Part shown: in pieces, positions 23,689-32,587 of the stretch | How positions within the stretch are numbered: the stretch's first letter is position 1 | How the letters are laid out: every line of letters begins with the position of its first letter | NCBI GenBank assembly: GCA_024703915.1 | Contig: CP087969.1 | Span: forward strand, 3,472,001 to 3,536,000 | Direction of reading: 5' to 3' | DNA from: Massilia sp. H-1 | GTDB lineage: Bacteria; Pseudomonadota; Gammaproteobacteria; Burkholderiales; Burkholderiaceae_D | Length of the DNA stretch: 64,000 nt | The notes under the pieces: generated by a model | The model's database searches: none | What the model saw: the letters and a program-made list of their open reading frames with translations, nothing else | What the model was told of the DNA's origin: nothing | Program-made: the position numbers and the translations under genes

Positions 23689-23718
23689 TTGCAATAAGTG
23701 GCTTTTCGGCACTATAGT
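23689..23718 (+). promoter_or_regulatory. Candidate promoter for small RNA
   Basis: -35 TTGCAA (23689-23694), 18-bp spacer, -10 TATAGT (23713-23718). No coding start follows before the terminator about 50 bp downstream, so the product would be a short untranslated RNA. Confidence 0.5.
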
Positions 23719-23724
23719 GAACGT

Positions 23725-23800
23725 GGATTGAATCCAATCTCCCCTCCCCATCCTAAACAATGGGTTCACCCACGGCGCCTCAGCCCCGTGGGTTTTTTCT
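23725..23800 (+). ncRNA. Candidate small RNA with C-rich loop
   Basis: A promoter-like pair just upstream and a strong terminator at the end define a transcript of about 75 nt. Its 5' part can fold as GATTG-AATC-CAATC. Next comes an unpaired pyrimidine stretch TCTCCCCTCCCCATCC that is complementary to Shine-Dalgarno sequences, and then the terminator hairpin. That layout (hairpin, C-rich seed, terminator) is common in trans-acting sRNAs. No ORF is visible. It could instead be just the terminator of the upstream transporter gene. Confidence 0.4.
23769..23800 (+). terminator. Rho-independent terminator
   Basis: Stem CCCACGG / CCGTGGG with a 10-nt loop and a run of six T. It ends either the putative sRNA or the hut/transporter transcript and stands just before the convergent GNAT gene. 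Confidence 0.85.
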
Positions 23801-23802
23801 TT

Positions 23803-24288
23803 CTAGGCCTTGGCCAGGCTGGTGAGCGAGTCACCCGTGACGCGGCAAATGCGCCAGTCAGGCAGCAATTCCGCGCCCATGCCCTTGTAAAAATTGATCG
23901 CTCTACTCGTTCCAGTCCAGCACCGACCATTCGAAGCGGCCGCACTGGCGCTCGACGGCCAGCTTGGCCAGCGCCACCAGCATCGCGCGTCCATAGCCCT
24001 TGCCGCGCTTCTACTTTGCTTGACGTACAGATCTTCCAGGTACAGGCCCTTGCGGGTCAGGAAGGTCGAGAAATTGTGGAAGAACAGGGCAAAGGTGACC
24101 ACTTCGCCGTCTTCCTCGCCGATGATGGCTTCGCAGGCCGGGCGCGCGCCGAACAGGCCTTCGTGCAGCAACGCTTCGGTGGCGATCACCATGTGTTCGA
24201 GTTTTTCAAAGACCGCCAGTTCAAGAATCATGGCGTGAATGTGGGCCACGTCGGACGGCTGGGCGGGACGGATGCTGAAGGTAGTCAT
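23803..24288 (-). CDS. GNAT family N-acetyltransferase
   Basis: About 160 residues. Starts MTTFSIRPAQPSDVAHIHAM, followed by the GNAT core: EDGEVVTFALFFHNFSTFLT, KGLYLEDLYVKQ (beta-4), a broken acetyl-CoA loop (KGYGRAMLVALAKLA expected at 24000-23970) and the C-terminal NFYKGMGAELLPDWRICRVT. Most like diamine/spermidine-type acetyltransferases; the substrate cannot be fixed. SD-like GAGG lies before the ATG. Breaks near 24013 and 23905. The start ATG overlaps a TGA of the upstream EamA gene in one frame; in another frame the two genes read through. Confidence 0.85.
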   Translation of the reverse strand: MTTFSIRPAQPSDVAHIHAMILELAVFEKLEHMVIATEALLHEGLFGARPACEAIIGEEDGEVVTFALFFHNFSTFLTRKGLYLEDLYVKQSRSAARAMDARCWWRWPSWPSSASAAASNGRCWTGTSRAINFYKGMGAELLPDWRICRVTGDSLTSLAKA

Positions 24289-25228
24289 GGGACCTCGGGG
24301 TAGGGTGGTGAGGCAAACGGCCTCTTTGGGTGTGGGGGCGGGCGTGCGCACGGCCCAGGCCACGCTGGCCAGGCACAGGAACATGCCAAGAAATTCCAGC
24401 GGACCGGGACGGTAGTGTTCGAGCTGGATCGACAGCAGCAGCGAAATGACAGGCGTGACAACGCCGATGTACACCGCCTTTTGCGAACCGATCCGGTTGA
24501 TCAGGGTGAAGTAGGCGCTGAACGCGATCACCGAACCAAAGATGGCCAGATAGGCCAGGCCCATCCAGTACTGCGGCTTGGTCGGCAGAATGAATTGCTG
24601 GCCAGTGAGCAGGGCCCACAGCGCCACCATGATGGTGCCCCACAACATCGACCAGGCCATCGTCAGGAACAGGTTGGACGAATGTTCGCGTACCTTGGTG
24701 ACGACGATGTTGCTTAAGCCGAACTGGAGATGGTGGCGGTCAGCGCCAGTGCCAGCCCCAGCAGGAAATGCCCCGCGCCGCCGCCCACGATGTCTTTCCA
24801 TGCATCGGCGATCGAGTGGAAGAACAGCATCGTCACTCCGGTCACGGCCACCATGCTGGCGGGCCCAGGTGCGCCAGGTGATGGCGGTGCCGAAGGCGAT
24901 CCGGCTGCAGATCGGGTTCCAGAACACCATCAGGGCAAACAGCACGGCCACCAGGGCCGACACCAGGTATTGCTCGGAAGTGTAGGTGCAGACGTAGGAG
25001 AGCGCGAACGAGAAAAAGCCCTGCAGGATCATCCAGCGCTGGGCTTGGCCATGGCAGGCGCAGACGCTCGCCGCGCGCCAGGCACATCAGGAACAGGGTG
25101 GCCGAAGCCAGGCCGAAGCGGTAGACCACCGACACCGAAGGCGCTACTTCGCCCAGTTGCACGGTAATGGCCCAGAAGGTGGAGCCCCAGATCAGGGAGG
25201 CAATGGCGAAGAGGAGGGGAGAGGACAT
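24285..25228 (-). CDS. EamA/DMT family transporter
   Basis: Inner-membrane metabolite exporter of the drug/metabolite transporter superfamily, about 310 residues with ten predicted helices. N-terminal EamA repeat: SSPLLFAIASLIWGSTFWAI. Second repeat: YWMGLAYLAIFGSVIAFSAY with FTLINRIGSQKAVYIGVVTP. Breaks at about 25040, 24860 and 24715 (TTAAG scar). In the given text the last frame has no stop before the GNAT gene; a single-base shift in the linker would place a TGA overlapping the GNAT ATG, the usual arrangement, which is why the end is set at 24285. Confidence 0.85.
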
Positions 25229-25305
25229 CGGAAAAGTATACGGTGAAATTCAATTTCCTGCCGGGCAGCAATTGGCAGCAAGCTGTCCCCGCCAGACTGC
25301 CCCGC

Positions 25306-25752
25306 TTACCAGGCCAGATTGAGGCGGCGGTACAGGAAACTGAGCACGAACAGCGGCCCGATCAGCAGGAAGCGCAGGTCGTCGAAGAAGGACGGCTTCT
25401 TGCCTTCGATCTTGTGTCCGATGAACTGGCCGATCCAGGCCAGCACGAAGATCGACAGCGACAGCGGCAGCACGGTGGTAAGCAGGCAGCAGGACAGCAA
25501 GCCCAGCATCGCGGCCGACATCAGCAGCATGCCCACCGCGAACGCTTTCGACAGCTTGATGTAATAGATCATCGACACCACCGTGACGGCCACTGCCGCC
25601 AGCGGATGGATCCACCAGACAATGCCGAGCAGGGTGAACACGATCACCGGCACGCACACGAAGTGGATGAGCTCGTTCGTGTGGTTGAGGTGGCTTTCGC
25701 TGTACTTGGCCAGCAGGGTGTCGATGTCGCGAGGCTGTGCGGTCGTGCTCAT
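25306..25752 (-). CDS. Mpo1-like (DUF962) membrane protein
   Basis: 148 residues, intact. Starts MSTTAQPRDIDTLLAKYSES, with the family signature HLNHTNELIHFVCVPVIVFT. Helices include VVSMIYYIKLSKAFAVGMLL and LSLSIFVLAWIGQFIGHKIEG. C-terminal KKPSFFDDLRFLLIGPLFVL matches the YGL010W/Mpo1 family, whose yeast member is an Fe(II) dioxygenase for 2-hydroxy fatty acid alpha-oxidation. The conserved His residues of that family are visible (NHTNELIHF, FIGHK). The bacterial role is not established. Confidence 0.88.
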   Translation of the reverse strand: MSTTAQPRDIDTLLAKYSESHLNHTNELIHFVCVPVIVFTLLGIVWWIHPLAAVAVTVVSMIYYIKLSKAFAVGMLLMSAAMLGLLSCCLLTTVLPLSLSIFVLAWIGQFIGHKIEGKKPSFFDDLRFLLIGPLFVLSFLYRRLNLAW

Positions 25753-25841
25753 GTGGTGCGGTCTCCTGCCATATTGTTGGTTTTTAGAATGCTTTTCAAT
25801 TCTACACCCGGGCGCGCGGACAGCAGTTAGAATCGGCGCCT

Positions 25842-26367
25842 ATGTCTCCTTCTTCCCTCATTGCGCGCAAACGCTGCTTCGATCCCGTGGTCGACGCCGC
25901 TACCCGCCTGCTGGTGCTCGGCAGTTTGCCGGGCGAGCGGTCGCTGGCCATCAATGAATATTATGGGAACAAGCAGAACCGGTTCTGGATGCTGATGTCT
26001 GGAAGTAACGGGGACCGACCTGGTGTCGCTCGACTATCCGTCGCGCCTGGCCGCGCTGCGTGCACGCCACGTCGGCCTGTGGGATGTGGTGGCGCAGGCG
26101 CAGCGCGAAGGCAGCCTCGACAGCCGCATCCGCGAACGGGACGACAACGACCTGCTGGCGCTGATCGCCACGCTGCCGCAGTTGCGGGCGATTGCCTTCA
26201 ATGGTGGGACGGCGGCGCGCCTTGGCGCAAAAATACTGGGCGACCAGGCCGCCCACTTGCGCATCATCCACTTACCCTCCAGCAGCCCGGCTTACACGCT
26301 TGCCTATGCCGACAAACTCATGGCATGGCAGCCGCTGCAGACCTACCTCTTACCCGACAAGGCATAA
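25842..26367 (+). CDS. DNA-deoxyinosine glycosylase (uracil-DNA glycosylase superfamily)
   Basis: About 175 residues of the UDG-superfamily group with hypoxanthine glycosylase activity. Motif 1 in LLVLGSLPGERSLAINEYYG followed by NKQNRFW, a central LWDVVAQAQREGSLDSRIRE, and the C-terminal motif IIHLPSSSPAYTL. These enzymes excise deaminated purines. One frame break near 26000, between FWMLM and TDLVSLDYPSRLAAL. It is followed two bases later by an unknown gene, and Ada and Mpg elsewhere in the window add to a base-repair set. Confidence 0.82.
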
Positions 26368-26368
26368 G

Positions 26369-27353
26369 ATGCGCCGCGCACCGCCAATGCAGCAGTTCAG
26401 CTGGGAGCCCGGAAAAGGCATGGACGCCGCGGCATTGGAGCGTTTGCAGCGGCATGCGGCACGGCCCGCCGAACCGATGGGCGAAGCATGGTTCATGAGC
26501 GACGATCGACAGATGTTCGATGCGCTGGCAGGCGACCTTTCCCGCCTGGACATCGATTACCTCAAGAAAGCGCTAAACGAGATTGCAAGCGGCACGTCCG
26601 CCTTCGGGCCATATGCCGAATGGCAGTCGTGGTACCACTATTTGCTGGGCCGGATCCTGCCGCGCGCGCACGAGGCGTCGCTCGGCTCGTTGCTGGAGTC
26701 ATTGATCAACGGATTCTTCGCGCTCTATCCGGATGGGGTGCAGCATGCCCCCTATCCCCGGTTCCTGGACGACGTGCTCACCACGCTGGGTCGCAGCCTG
26801 ATGGAGCCGCACTGCTGGAATGGGACGGAGATCAAGGTTGGCGCAATGCTTCGCCGCTCGAACAACAATCCGGCCCAAGTCTGGGGCTGGTGGGATGCCA
26901 GCGGCGATTTCAGTGCATCCATGTTCTTTTGCCTGGAAGTACTTGCCCCCGGCCTGCGTCCACGGCTGGCTGCAATCGGTCCTGGCGATCCCATCGCCGC
27001 ATTGGCGCGCCAGTTCTTGTATGGCTAGTCGGTTCGCACGATATGCTCACCGGCCGGATACGCTGGCCATCCGAGTTCGATATCCAGGCAAGACCGTCGG
27101 TTGACTGGGAATGGGCATGCTGTCTGCGGCCGGAACTGCTTGCCCTCGCTGGCTTGCCGCTGGACCATGCAGCCGATTTTCTTCCTGCAACCTCAAGGGA
27201 GCTGATGCTGCAACTGGCGCGGACGCACTTCACGAGCGAGGTTTACCTCGCGTGGCTGGAGTCGATCGACGCCGTTCCCTATCTGGCTGCGGAGTTGGCT
27301 TAAGCATCCCATCCACTTTTGAAGAACTGTATGTCCGTGATCATGCATCGTAG
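26369..27353 (+). CDS. Hypothetical protein (unrecognised family)
   Basis: About 325 residues, no signal peptide or membrane helix, no family recognised. Visible segments: DDRQMFDALAGDLSRLDIDY, AEWQSWYHYLLGRILPRAHE, HCWNGTEIKVGAMLRRSNNN, VWGWWDASGDFSASMFFCLE and VDWEWACCLRPELLALAGLP. It is rich in Trp and Cys. Starts one base after the glycosylase stop, so it is cotranscribed. The frame breaks near 27026 (a TAG inside ...QFLYG/WLVGSHD) and at 27300 (GCTTAAGC); repairing the second extends it to IPSTFEELYVRDHAS and a stop at 27353. It overlaps the next gene. Confidence 0.6.
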
Positions 27354-28412
27354 TCGAAACCTGGCCGCCACTTTGGCCGTCGCAACCATCGCAGCGATCG
27401 TGCAGGCGCCCGCGTCAGCTGGTGACGCTCGCTGCGGTCGCGGTCAGCCAGCGGGCCCACGCAAAGTCCCCCTCGCTTCGATGGTCATCAAGACTTCCCT
27501 GTATGTCATGCAGTATTCGGGAGAACTCTTCCAACTCGACCTGGAAAAGCATACCTCGACGCGCATTTCCAATCACGGATTCGATAGCGGGATGCCCACC
27601 GTGAGGCCGTCCTTCGACGGGCGGTGGATCAGCTACAGCGGCGTGCAGCAAAAGAAGGGCAAGACCCAGTACTGGCTCTTCGACCGCAAAACAAAGACAG
27701 ACCGGCTTGTCTTTGAGCATCCTGCGTGGGGCGGGGGCATGCCCTCGTTTTCGCCGGACGGCCGATACCTGTCGATCGACGCGAACTATGATACTCGCTG
27801 GGGCAATACCAGCGGTGCAGGCATGTACCTGTTTGACACCGCAACGTCCAGCATGGTCTCCGTAAAATTGCCAACGGCCATAGATCAACGTCGTTCTTTG
27901 GGGCTCGACGAATTGGTCGAAGGATGGCCGCGAACTGTTGATTCAGATTCGCGCGATGAACACGTCGAATTCTTCGGAATATTATTCCTACCGTCCGGCA
28001 ACCAAGCGAATCGAAAAAATTGCTGGTTTCTATAATTCGGCGATGCACGAACATGTGTTCACGCGGCGTTCGAAGGAAATTTCCCTGTTCGGAGAAGTCC
28101 TGCCTCGCTCAAGTCCAGGGAGTACGTCGGAACGCTCGCCAGATGGAAAATGGCATGCCTTGCTAAGTGAAGAGAAGGCAGACGGGAGCTATTCACTGAA
28201 CGTCGTGAGCAAGAATGGCGAGGTGAAAGCGGTCGCTATCAGGGGGCTCTGAAAATTGTATCGGGAAGACCGTGTACATCATCGGCTGGCTCGATGACCG
28301 CCATCTGGTTTACCGGAGCCGCGGGGTGGACTACCTGGTGTTTGATGTGGTCACCGGGGCGACGGCTGACCTGTTTGTTGAAAAGTATGGGCCAACGGAG
28401 TTTACCTGGTGA
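27343..28412 (+). CDS. Secreted TolB/PD40-like beta-propeller protein
   Basis: About 355 residues. Signal peptide MHRSRNLAATLAVATIAAIV followed by QAPASA. PD40-type repeats of the TolB/DPP-IV kind are seen: SGMPTVRPSFDGRWISYSGV, GGGMPSFSPDGRYLSIDANY and GSTSERSPDGKWHALLSEEK. The C-terminus is VYIIGWLDDRHLVYRSRGVD. It would sit in the periplasm and act as a binding or scaffold propeller; no peptidase domain is attached. Breaks near 27930 and 28245. Base composition is lower in G+C than the neighbours from about 27.8 to 28.3 kb, hinting at recent acquisition. An earlier in-frame TTG/ATG (27319/27331) is possible. Confidence 0.7.
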
Positions 28413-28426
28413 GTCCCAGGCGCTAG

Positions 28427-29010
28427 TCAGTCACTTTTCGGCGCTGCGCTTGCGGCGAGACTTGCCAGCACTTCCGAACTCGTGACAACCTGCGCATACT
28501 CCCCATTCAAATTCGCCAGCGACATCGCGTGCACCTCGTCCGCGCTGCGCGCTGTCCCGGCGTAGTCACGCTGCGCGAAAGCGAACGTGGCATCGGCCAC
28601 CACCCGCGTCTGAAATCCCAGATTGCTTAGCCGAACGCGCGCTCGATTCCACCGAATGATTCGTGCTCACACCAACCAGCACCAGTTGCGTGATCCCGCG
28701 CACATGCAGCCAGTGCTCCAGCCCCGTATGCACGAATGCGTCCGGCACATTTTTCTCGACCACGTGTTCCCGGGGCAGCGGCATAAAGCGCGCCTGAAAC
28801 GCGGCGCCGGGCTGTCCGGGTGCGAACATCGATTGCGCACTGCGCGAGATGTGCCGCACATGCACTACCGGCGCGCCCAGCGCCCGCCATGCCGCCAGCA
28901 GCTTGGCGATGCGTTCTTCGGCTTGCGGATTGTTGCGCGTTCCTGCGGCAGGGATCGGCCATGCAGTTCTGCATGTCGATGATGACCAGGGTCGGTGAGG
29001 CGTGCGTCAT
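28427..29010 (-). CDS. Isochorismatase family cysteine hydrolase
   Basis: About 190 residues. The catalytic Asp lies in TLVIIDMQNCMAD, the core continues with VVHVRHISRSAQSMFAPGQP, and Lys/cis-peptide region motifs are EKNVPDAFVHTGLEHWLHVR and ITQLVLVGVSTNHSVESSAR. The usual catalytic Cys position (GVxTxxCV) reads STNHSVE here, so the nucleophile is replaced by His/Ser. The activity may therefore differ from nicotinamidase-type hydrolases or be lost. Breaks near 28945 and 28628. Convergent with the propeller gene. Confidence 0.82.
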
Positions 29011-29048
29011 ATGGGCTCCGAAAATCAGAGCCCATTATGACCGATTGT

Positions 29049-30238
29049 TCAAAACGCCTTGTGCGCCGACGCCGCCGACAGCGAGCGCAGATAATCGAGC
29101 TTGGACGCATAGCGCTTGGCTCCCTCGGCCGTGGTGCTGGTGTCCACCGCCAGCGCCATCTGGTTGCGCGCCGAATTCGATTCGCCCAGCTGCCAGTGCG
29201 CCATCGCGAGCCAGAAATGGAACTCGTGATAGTAGGGCGAGCGCTGCACCTCGCGCGCGAAATTGGCACGCGCTTCGGCAAAGCGGCCTTGTTCCATGGC
29301 CTTCATCCCGATCTGGAAATAATGGAAGGGCGGGGTCGGGTCGATGGTGGCCAGGCGCGCGGTCAGCGCCGCGGCCTCGTCGCCCTTGCCAAGCCGTGCC
29401 AGCGCTTAAGCAGCAGATTGCGCATCAGGGTCGTGTCTTCGGGCGAGCGTTGCAGCGCGCCCGGTAGACTTTTTCTGCCGCTGCCATGTCGCCGTGCGTA
29501 AAGTACACCACGCCCAGCGTGTTGTAGGCGGTGATGAACGACGGCGCCTGTTCGATGGCGGCGCGGGCCCACCAGTAAGCTTCGTCCAGACGATTGCGCG
29601 CCAGTTCCTCGGCCGCGCGGTTGTTCATGTACATGGCGATGATGGTCGCGTCGTCAAGCGGCAGCGTGGGGTACCACTTGGAGTCCTCGGGCGGCAAAAA
29701 GTCGACTGTCAATGTGCGCTCGGCCAGATCGACCGTGCCATCCCGGATCGGCCGGTTGGCCAGGCGCAGATTGACGTGGGTGCTGGCGATGTACAGGCTG
29801 CCCTCGCGGCTCCATTGCTGCTCGATCAGGGCTTGCTGGAAGTGCGGATTGAGTCCCATGGCGCGCGAAGGCGGCCGTCATGATCACCAGCGACAGGCAA
29901 TTGCCTTTGCGCGCGGCGAAGGTTTCGGCGGCGTTGCGGGTGTAGGTGGAATCGTAATCGAGTTTCAGTTCGCCGCTGGTATAGAGCGCGTCGAACAGGC
30001 CGCGCTGCTGGCCGCTGTTGCGGGTATGGTTCTGGAAGCCCGGGCTCTTGAGATAGGCTTCCATCGCGGGGCTGAGCGCGAACAGCTGGTCGGCGTTGAC
30101 AGGCTGGGACGGCGGTTTGAAGTCGCTGTCGCGGTACAGATCGGCCGATGGCGGCATCGGCGCAAGCCGGGTTTCGGTGGCGCAGCCGGAGAGCATCAGG
30201 CAGCACAGCGCAAGGAACAGCCGGTGAGCGGTTTTCAT
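29049..30238 (-). CDS. TPR lipoprotein with transglutaminase-like N-domain
   Basis: About 395 residues. Lipoprotein signal MKTAHRLFLALCCLMLSGCA (lipobox LSGC). The central region has the transglutaminase-like Cys in ARKGNCLSLVIMTAAFA followed by RAMGL. Then come several TPR repeats: AAEELARNRLDEAYWWARAA, FITAYNTLGVVYFTHGDMAA, KAMEQGRFAEARANFAREVQ and HFWLAMAHWQLGESNSARNQ. Start chosen at the second ATG because GGAGGG is then 5-6 bases away. Frame breaks near 29870, 29455 and 29405. Likely an envelope scaffold; the substrate of the Cys domain is unknown. Confidence 0.8.
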
Positions 30239-30302
30239 CATTCCCTCCGTCGCAAAACGTTACTTTAGTATCGTCCTGAGCTTCGCCGATGTCAAAGACT
30301 CT

Positions 30303-31166
30303 CTAGTGTTCGGCGTGGAAGCAATCGTGCAGTTCGTCGAGCAGGTCGGCGGTCTCTTCGTCGGTCAGTCCGAGGTAGGCGCAGGCGCGGTCGCCGCCCT
30401 TGTCCCATTCGAGCGAAACGCCCATGCCCTGATAGCGGGCGATGGCGCTTTCGGCCAGCAGCGACAATGCCACCAGCGAGCGCACCGCGTCGGCGGTGGC
30501 GCCGTCGTCGAGCACGCTGTAATCCTGATGGTGCAAGATGGCCCAGGACACATCGGTCGACAAGCCCCAGTTGCGCGCCAGCAGGCAGCCGATGGCGGCG
30601 TGGTTGGTGCTGTGGCGTTCATCCTCGAGCGCGGTGAGCGGGCGCCACGGGTCGGCCGCCGCTTCGGCGAAGGTGGCCGCGTAGCCGGGAAAACGTTCCA
30701 TCAGCAGCGGCACGCCGGTATCGCAAAACAGGCCGAAGGTATGCGCCACGTCGGGTTCGCCGATCCGCAGGCGGCGTGCCAGAAACACCATGGCCTGGGC
30801 GCGCCGCGTGGACAAGTCCCAGAAGCTTGCCAGCTTGGCATTGTCGGCGCCGATCGCCTGCCGCGCGAGCAGGCCGGTCATGAGTGCCGCGACCTGGTTG
30901 ATCCCCAAGAACAGGATCGCCTGTTCGATCGATTTTGCCTTGCGCCCCCCGCCGTAGAAAGGCGAATTGGCCAGCTTGAGCAGGGCGCCGGACATGCCGA
31001 CGTCGCTCGAAATGATGCGCCCGATGCGGCTCAGCGACGGGTCTTCGGACGCGAGTTCACGCTGCAGGTCGGCCAGCAGGCTGGGACGCGGCGGAATCCG
31101 TATCGATTTGATCAGGGCGTCGACCGGGTCGGTTTCCGGGCTTGCCAAAGCGGCTACTTTACTCAT
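30303..31166 (-). CDS. HDOD domain signalling protein
   Basis: 287 residues, frame intact. An HDOD domain (modified HD without the metal-binding HD pair) covers most of the protein: IPPRPSLLADLQRELASEDP, ISSDVGMSGALLKLANSPFY, QAILFLGINQVAALMTGLLA, STNHAAIGCLLARNWGLSTD. Start ATG at MSKVAAL rather than the upstream MHVFTS, since only the former fits the family N-terminus. HDOD proteins act in c-di-GMP, chemotaxis or stress signalling; no partner is adjacent. Confidence 0.9.
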   Translation of the reverse strand: MSKVAALASPETDPVDALIKSIRIPPRPSLLADLQRELASEDPSLSRIGRIISSDVGMSGALLKLANSPFYGGGRKAKSIEQAILFLGINQVAALMTGLLARQAIGADNAKLASFWDLSTRRAQAMVFLARRLRIGEPDVAHTFGLFCDTGVPLLMERFPGYAATFAEAAADPWRPLTALEDERHSTNHAAIGCLLARNWGLSTDVSWAILHHQDYSVLDDGATADAVRSLVALSLLAESAIARYQGMGVSLEWDKGGDRACAYLGLTDEETADLLDELHDCFHAEH

Positions 31167-31290
31167 GGGATGGTGGTATGCGCTGGTGAAAACGTGCAAG
31201 GATCAACTATAAACCAGCCCTGTCGTTGTTGCACCACGGCAAATTGTAACGTGTGCCGAAAGCGACAGTCGGAACGTTAAAATTTACGGA

Positions 31291-31869
31291 ATGAAAAGCT
31301 TGCCAAGAATGATAGCGGGGATCGATTTCTCTGCCCCGTCGCACGAAGTGGGACCGCAACTGATCGGCACCATCCTGCTGGTCAACGGGGTGGGCGGGCG
31401 CATTGTCGAAACCGAAGCCTACGACCGCGCGGATCCCGCGTCCCACAGTTTTACCGGACCGAGCCAGCGCAACCTGGCCATGTTCGGTCCGCCCGGTCAC
31501 GCCTACGTCTACCTGTCGCACGGGATACACTGGTGCCTCAATTTCGTGTGCCGCGAAGAAGGGCACGGGGCCGGGGTGCTGATCCGCGCCATCGAGCCGC
31601 TCACGGGGCTGGACGCGATGCAAGCCCGGCGCGGTACCGACGACGCGCGCCAGCTGTGCTCGGGCCCCGGCAAGCTGGGCCAGGCGCTGGCCATCGTCCA
31701 CGCCTACAACGGTTGCGCGCTCGACGCGCCGCCGTTCTCGCTGGCAGCGGGCGCCGCGCCGGACGGCGTGATCGCCGGGCCGCGCATCGGGATCTCGAAA
31801 GCGGTCGATCTGCCGTGGCGTTTCGGCCTGGCCGGTTCGCGCTTCGTCAGCTCTAAGCCGTTCCGCTGA
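31291..31869 (+). CDS. mpg: 3-methyladenine DNA glycosylase (AAG/Mpg family)
   Basis: 192 residues, intact. Removes alkylated and deaminated purines. Motifs: LLVNGVGGRIVETEAYDRAD (catalytic Glu in VETEAY), SHSFTGPSQRNLAMFGPPGH, AYVYLSHGIHWCLNF, GAGVLIRAIEPL, CSGPGKLGQALAI and GPRIGISKAVDLPWRF. Length is normal for the bacterial family. Stands alone between divergent and convergent neighbours. Confidence 0.95.
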   Translation: MKSLPRMIAGIDFSAPSHEVGPQLIGTILLVNGVGGRIVETEAYDRADPASHSFTGPSQRNLAMFGPPGHAYVYLSHGIHWCLNFVCREEGHGAGVLIRAIEPLTGLDAMQARRGTDDARQLCSGPGKLGQALAIVHAYNGCALDAPPFSLAAGAAPDGVIAGPRIGISKAVDLPWRFGLAGSRFVSSKPFR

Positions 31870-31879
31870 GGCGCTTGCT

Positions 31880-32338
31880 TCATTTCTTGTAGATGCCCGC
31901 TTCGAGCACGACGTCGTCGACCCGCAGAATGTAGGTCGTCTTCGGTTCGATCTTGCCGCTGGTGGGATTCTTGTAGTGATACTCGACCCAGCCCTTGCCC
32001 GATTTTTGCGCCAGTTCGATGATCTCGCGCCGGTAGTTCTTGCCCATCGGCATCGGGGATGTCGGTCAGGTCCTTGCCGACGATCGAACTGTTGATCGGA
32101 TGGGCCAGCACGATGCCGCTGTACAGGTCGCGCATGTCGATGTACAGCGAGCCCTGGACGTACTCGGGATCGCGCGCATTGATCCGCTTGCGCATCTCTT
32201 CCTTGCCCTTGGCCTTGATCAGCGCGGCGCCGCGCTCGGTCATCGCGATGGCATCCTTTTCGGTCGGTTCGAAGGCCCAGGCGCTGCCATGCCTACTAAG
32301 GCAAGGCACAGCGCGGCGACGCTCAGTGTGGTGTTCAT
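31880..32338 (-). CDS. Periplasmic single-Cache (sCache_2) domain protein
   Basis: About 150 residues. Signal peptide starting MNTTLSVAALCLALVG, then a small-molecule-binding Cache domain: KDAIAMTERGAALIKAKGKE, NARDPEYVQGSLYIDMRDLY, SGIVLAHPINSSIVGKDLTD, and after repair GKNYRREIIELAQKSGKGWV plus EYHYKNP. The C-terminus is RVDDVVLEAGIYKK. No signalling domain is attached, so it is a free soluble sensor or scavenger. Breaks near 32300 and 32055. Confidence 0.8.
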
Positions 32339-32587
32339 GGTGTCAACTCCTTGAAGATTTATTAAGAGAATGTTGCATAGGTGCATTCCCTAATCTACGC
32401 CCTCAACCACGGCCCTTCTTGCGCTTTCACAAGCGAAAAGCACGGGCGTTTTGCGCTGCAGACAAAGGCGCTTTTCCGAATCGCGGGTGGGAACTTTCCG
32501 TTTCCGCATGCAGATTGATTCATGGCAATTCAGATGCCGATTTGCAAGCCTAGGATGGTCTCTTCCCCTTTCCCACCGGAGCGCGCG

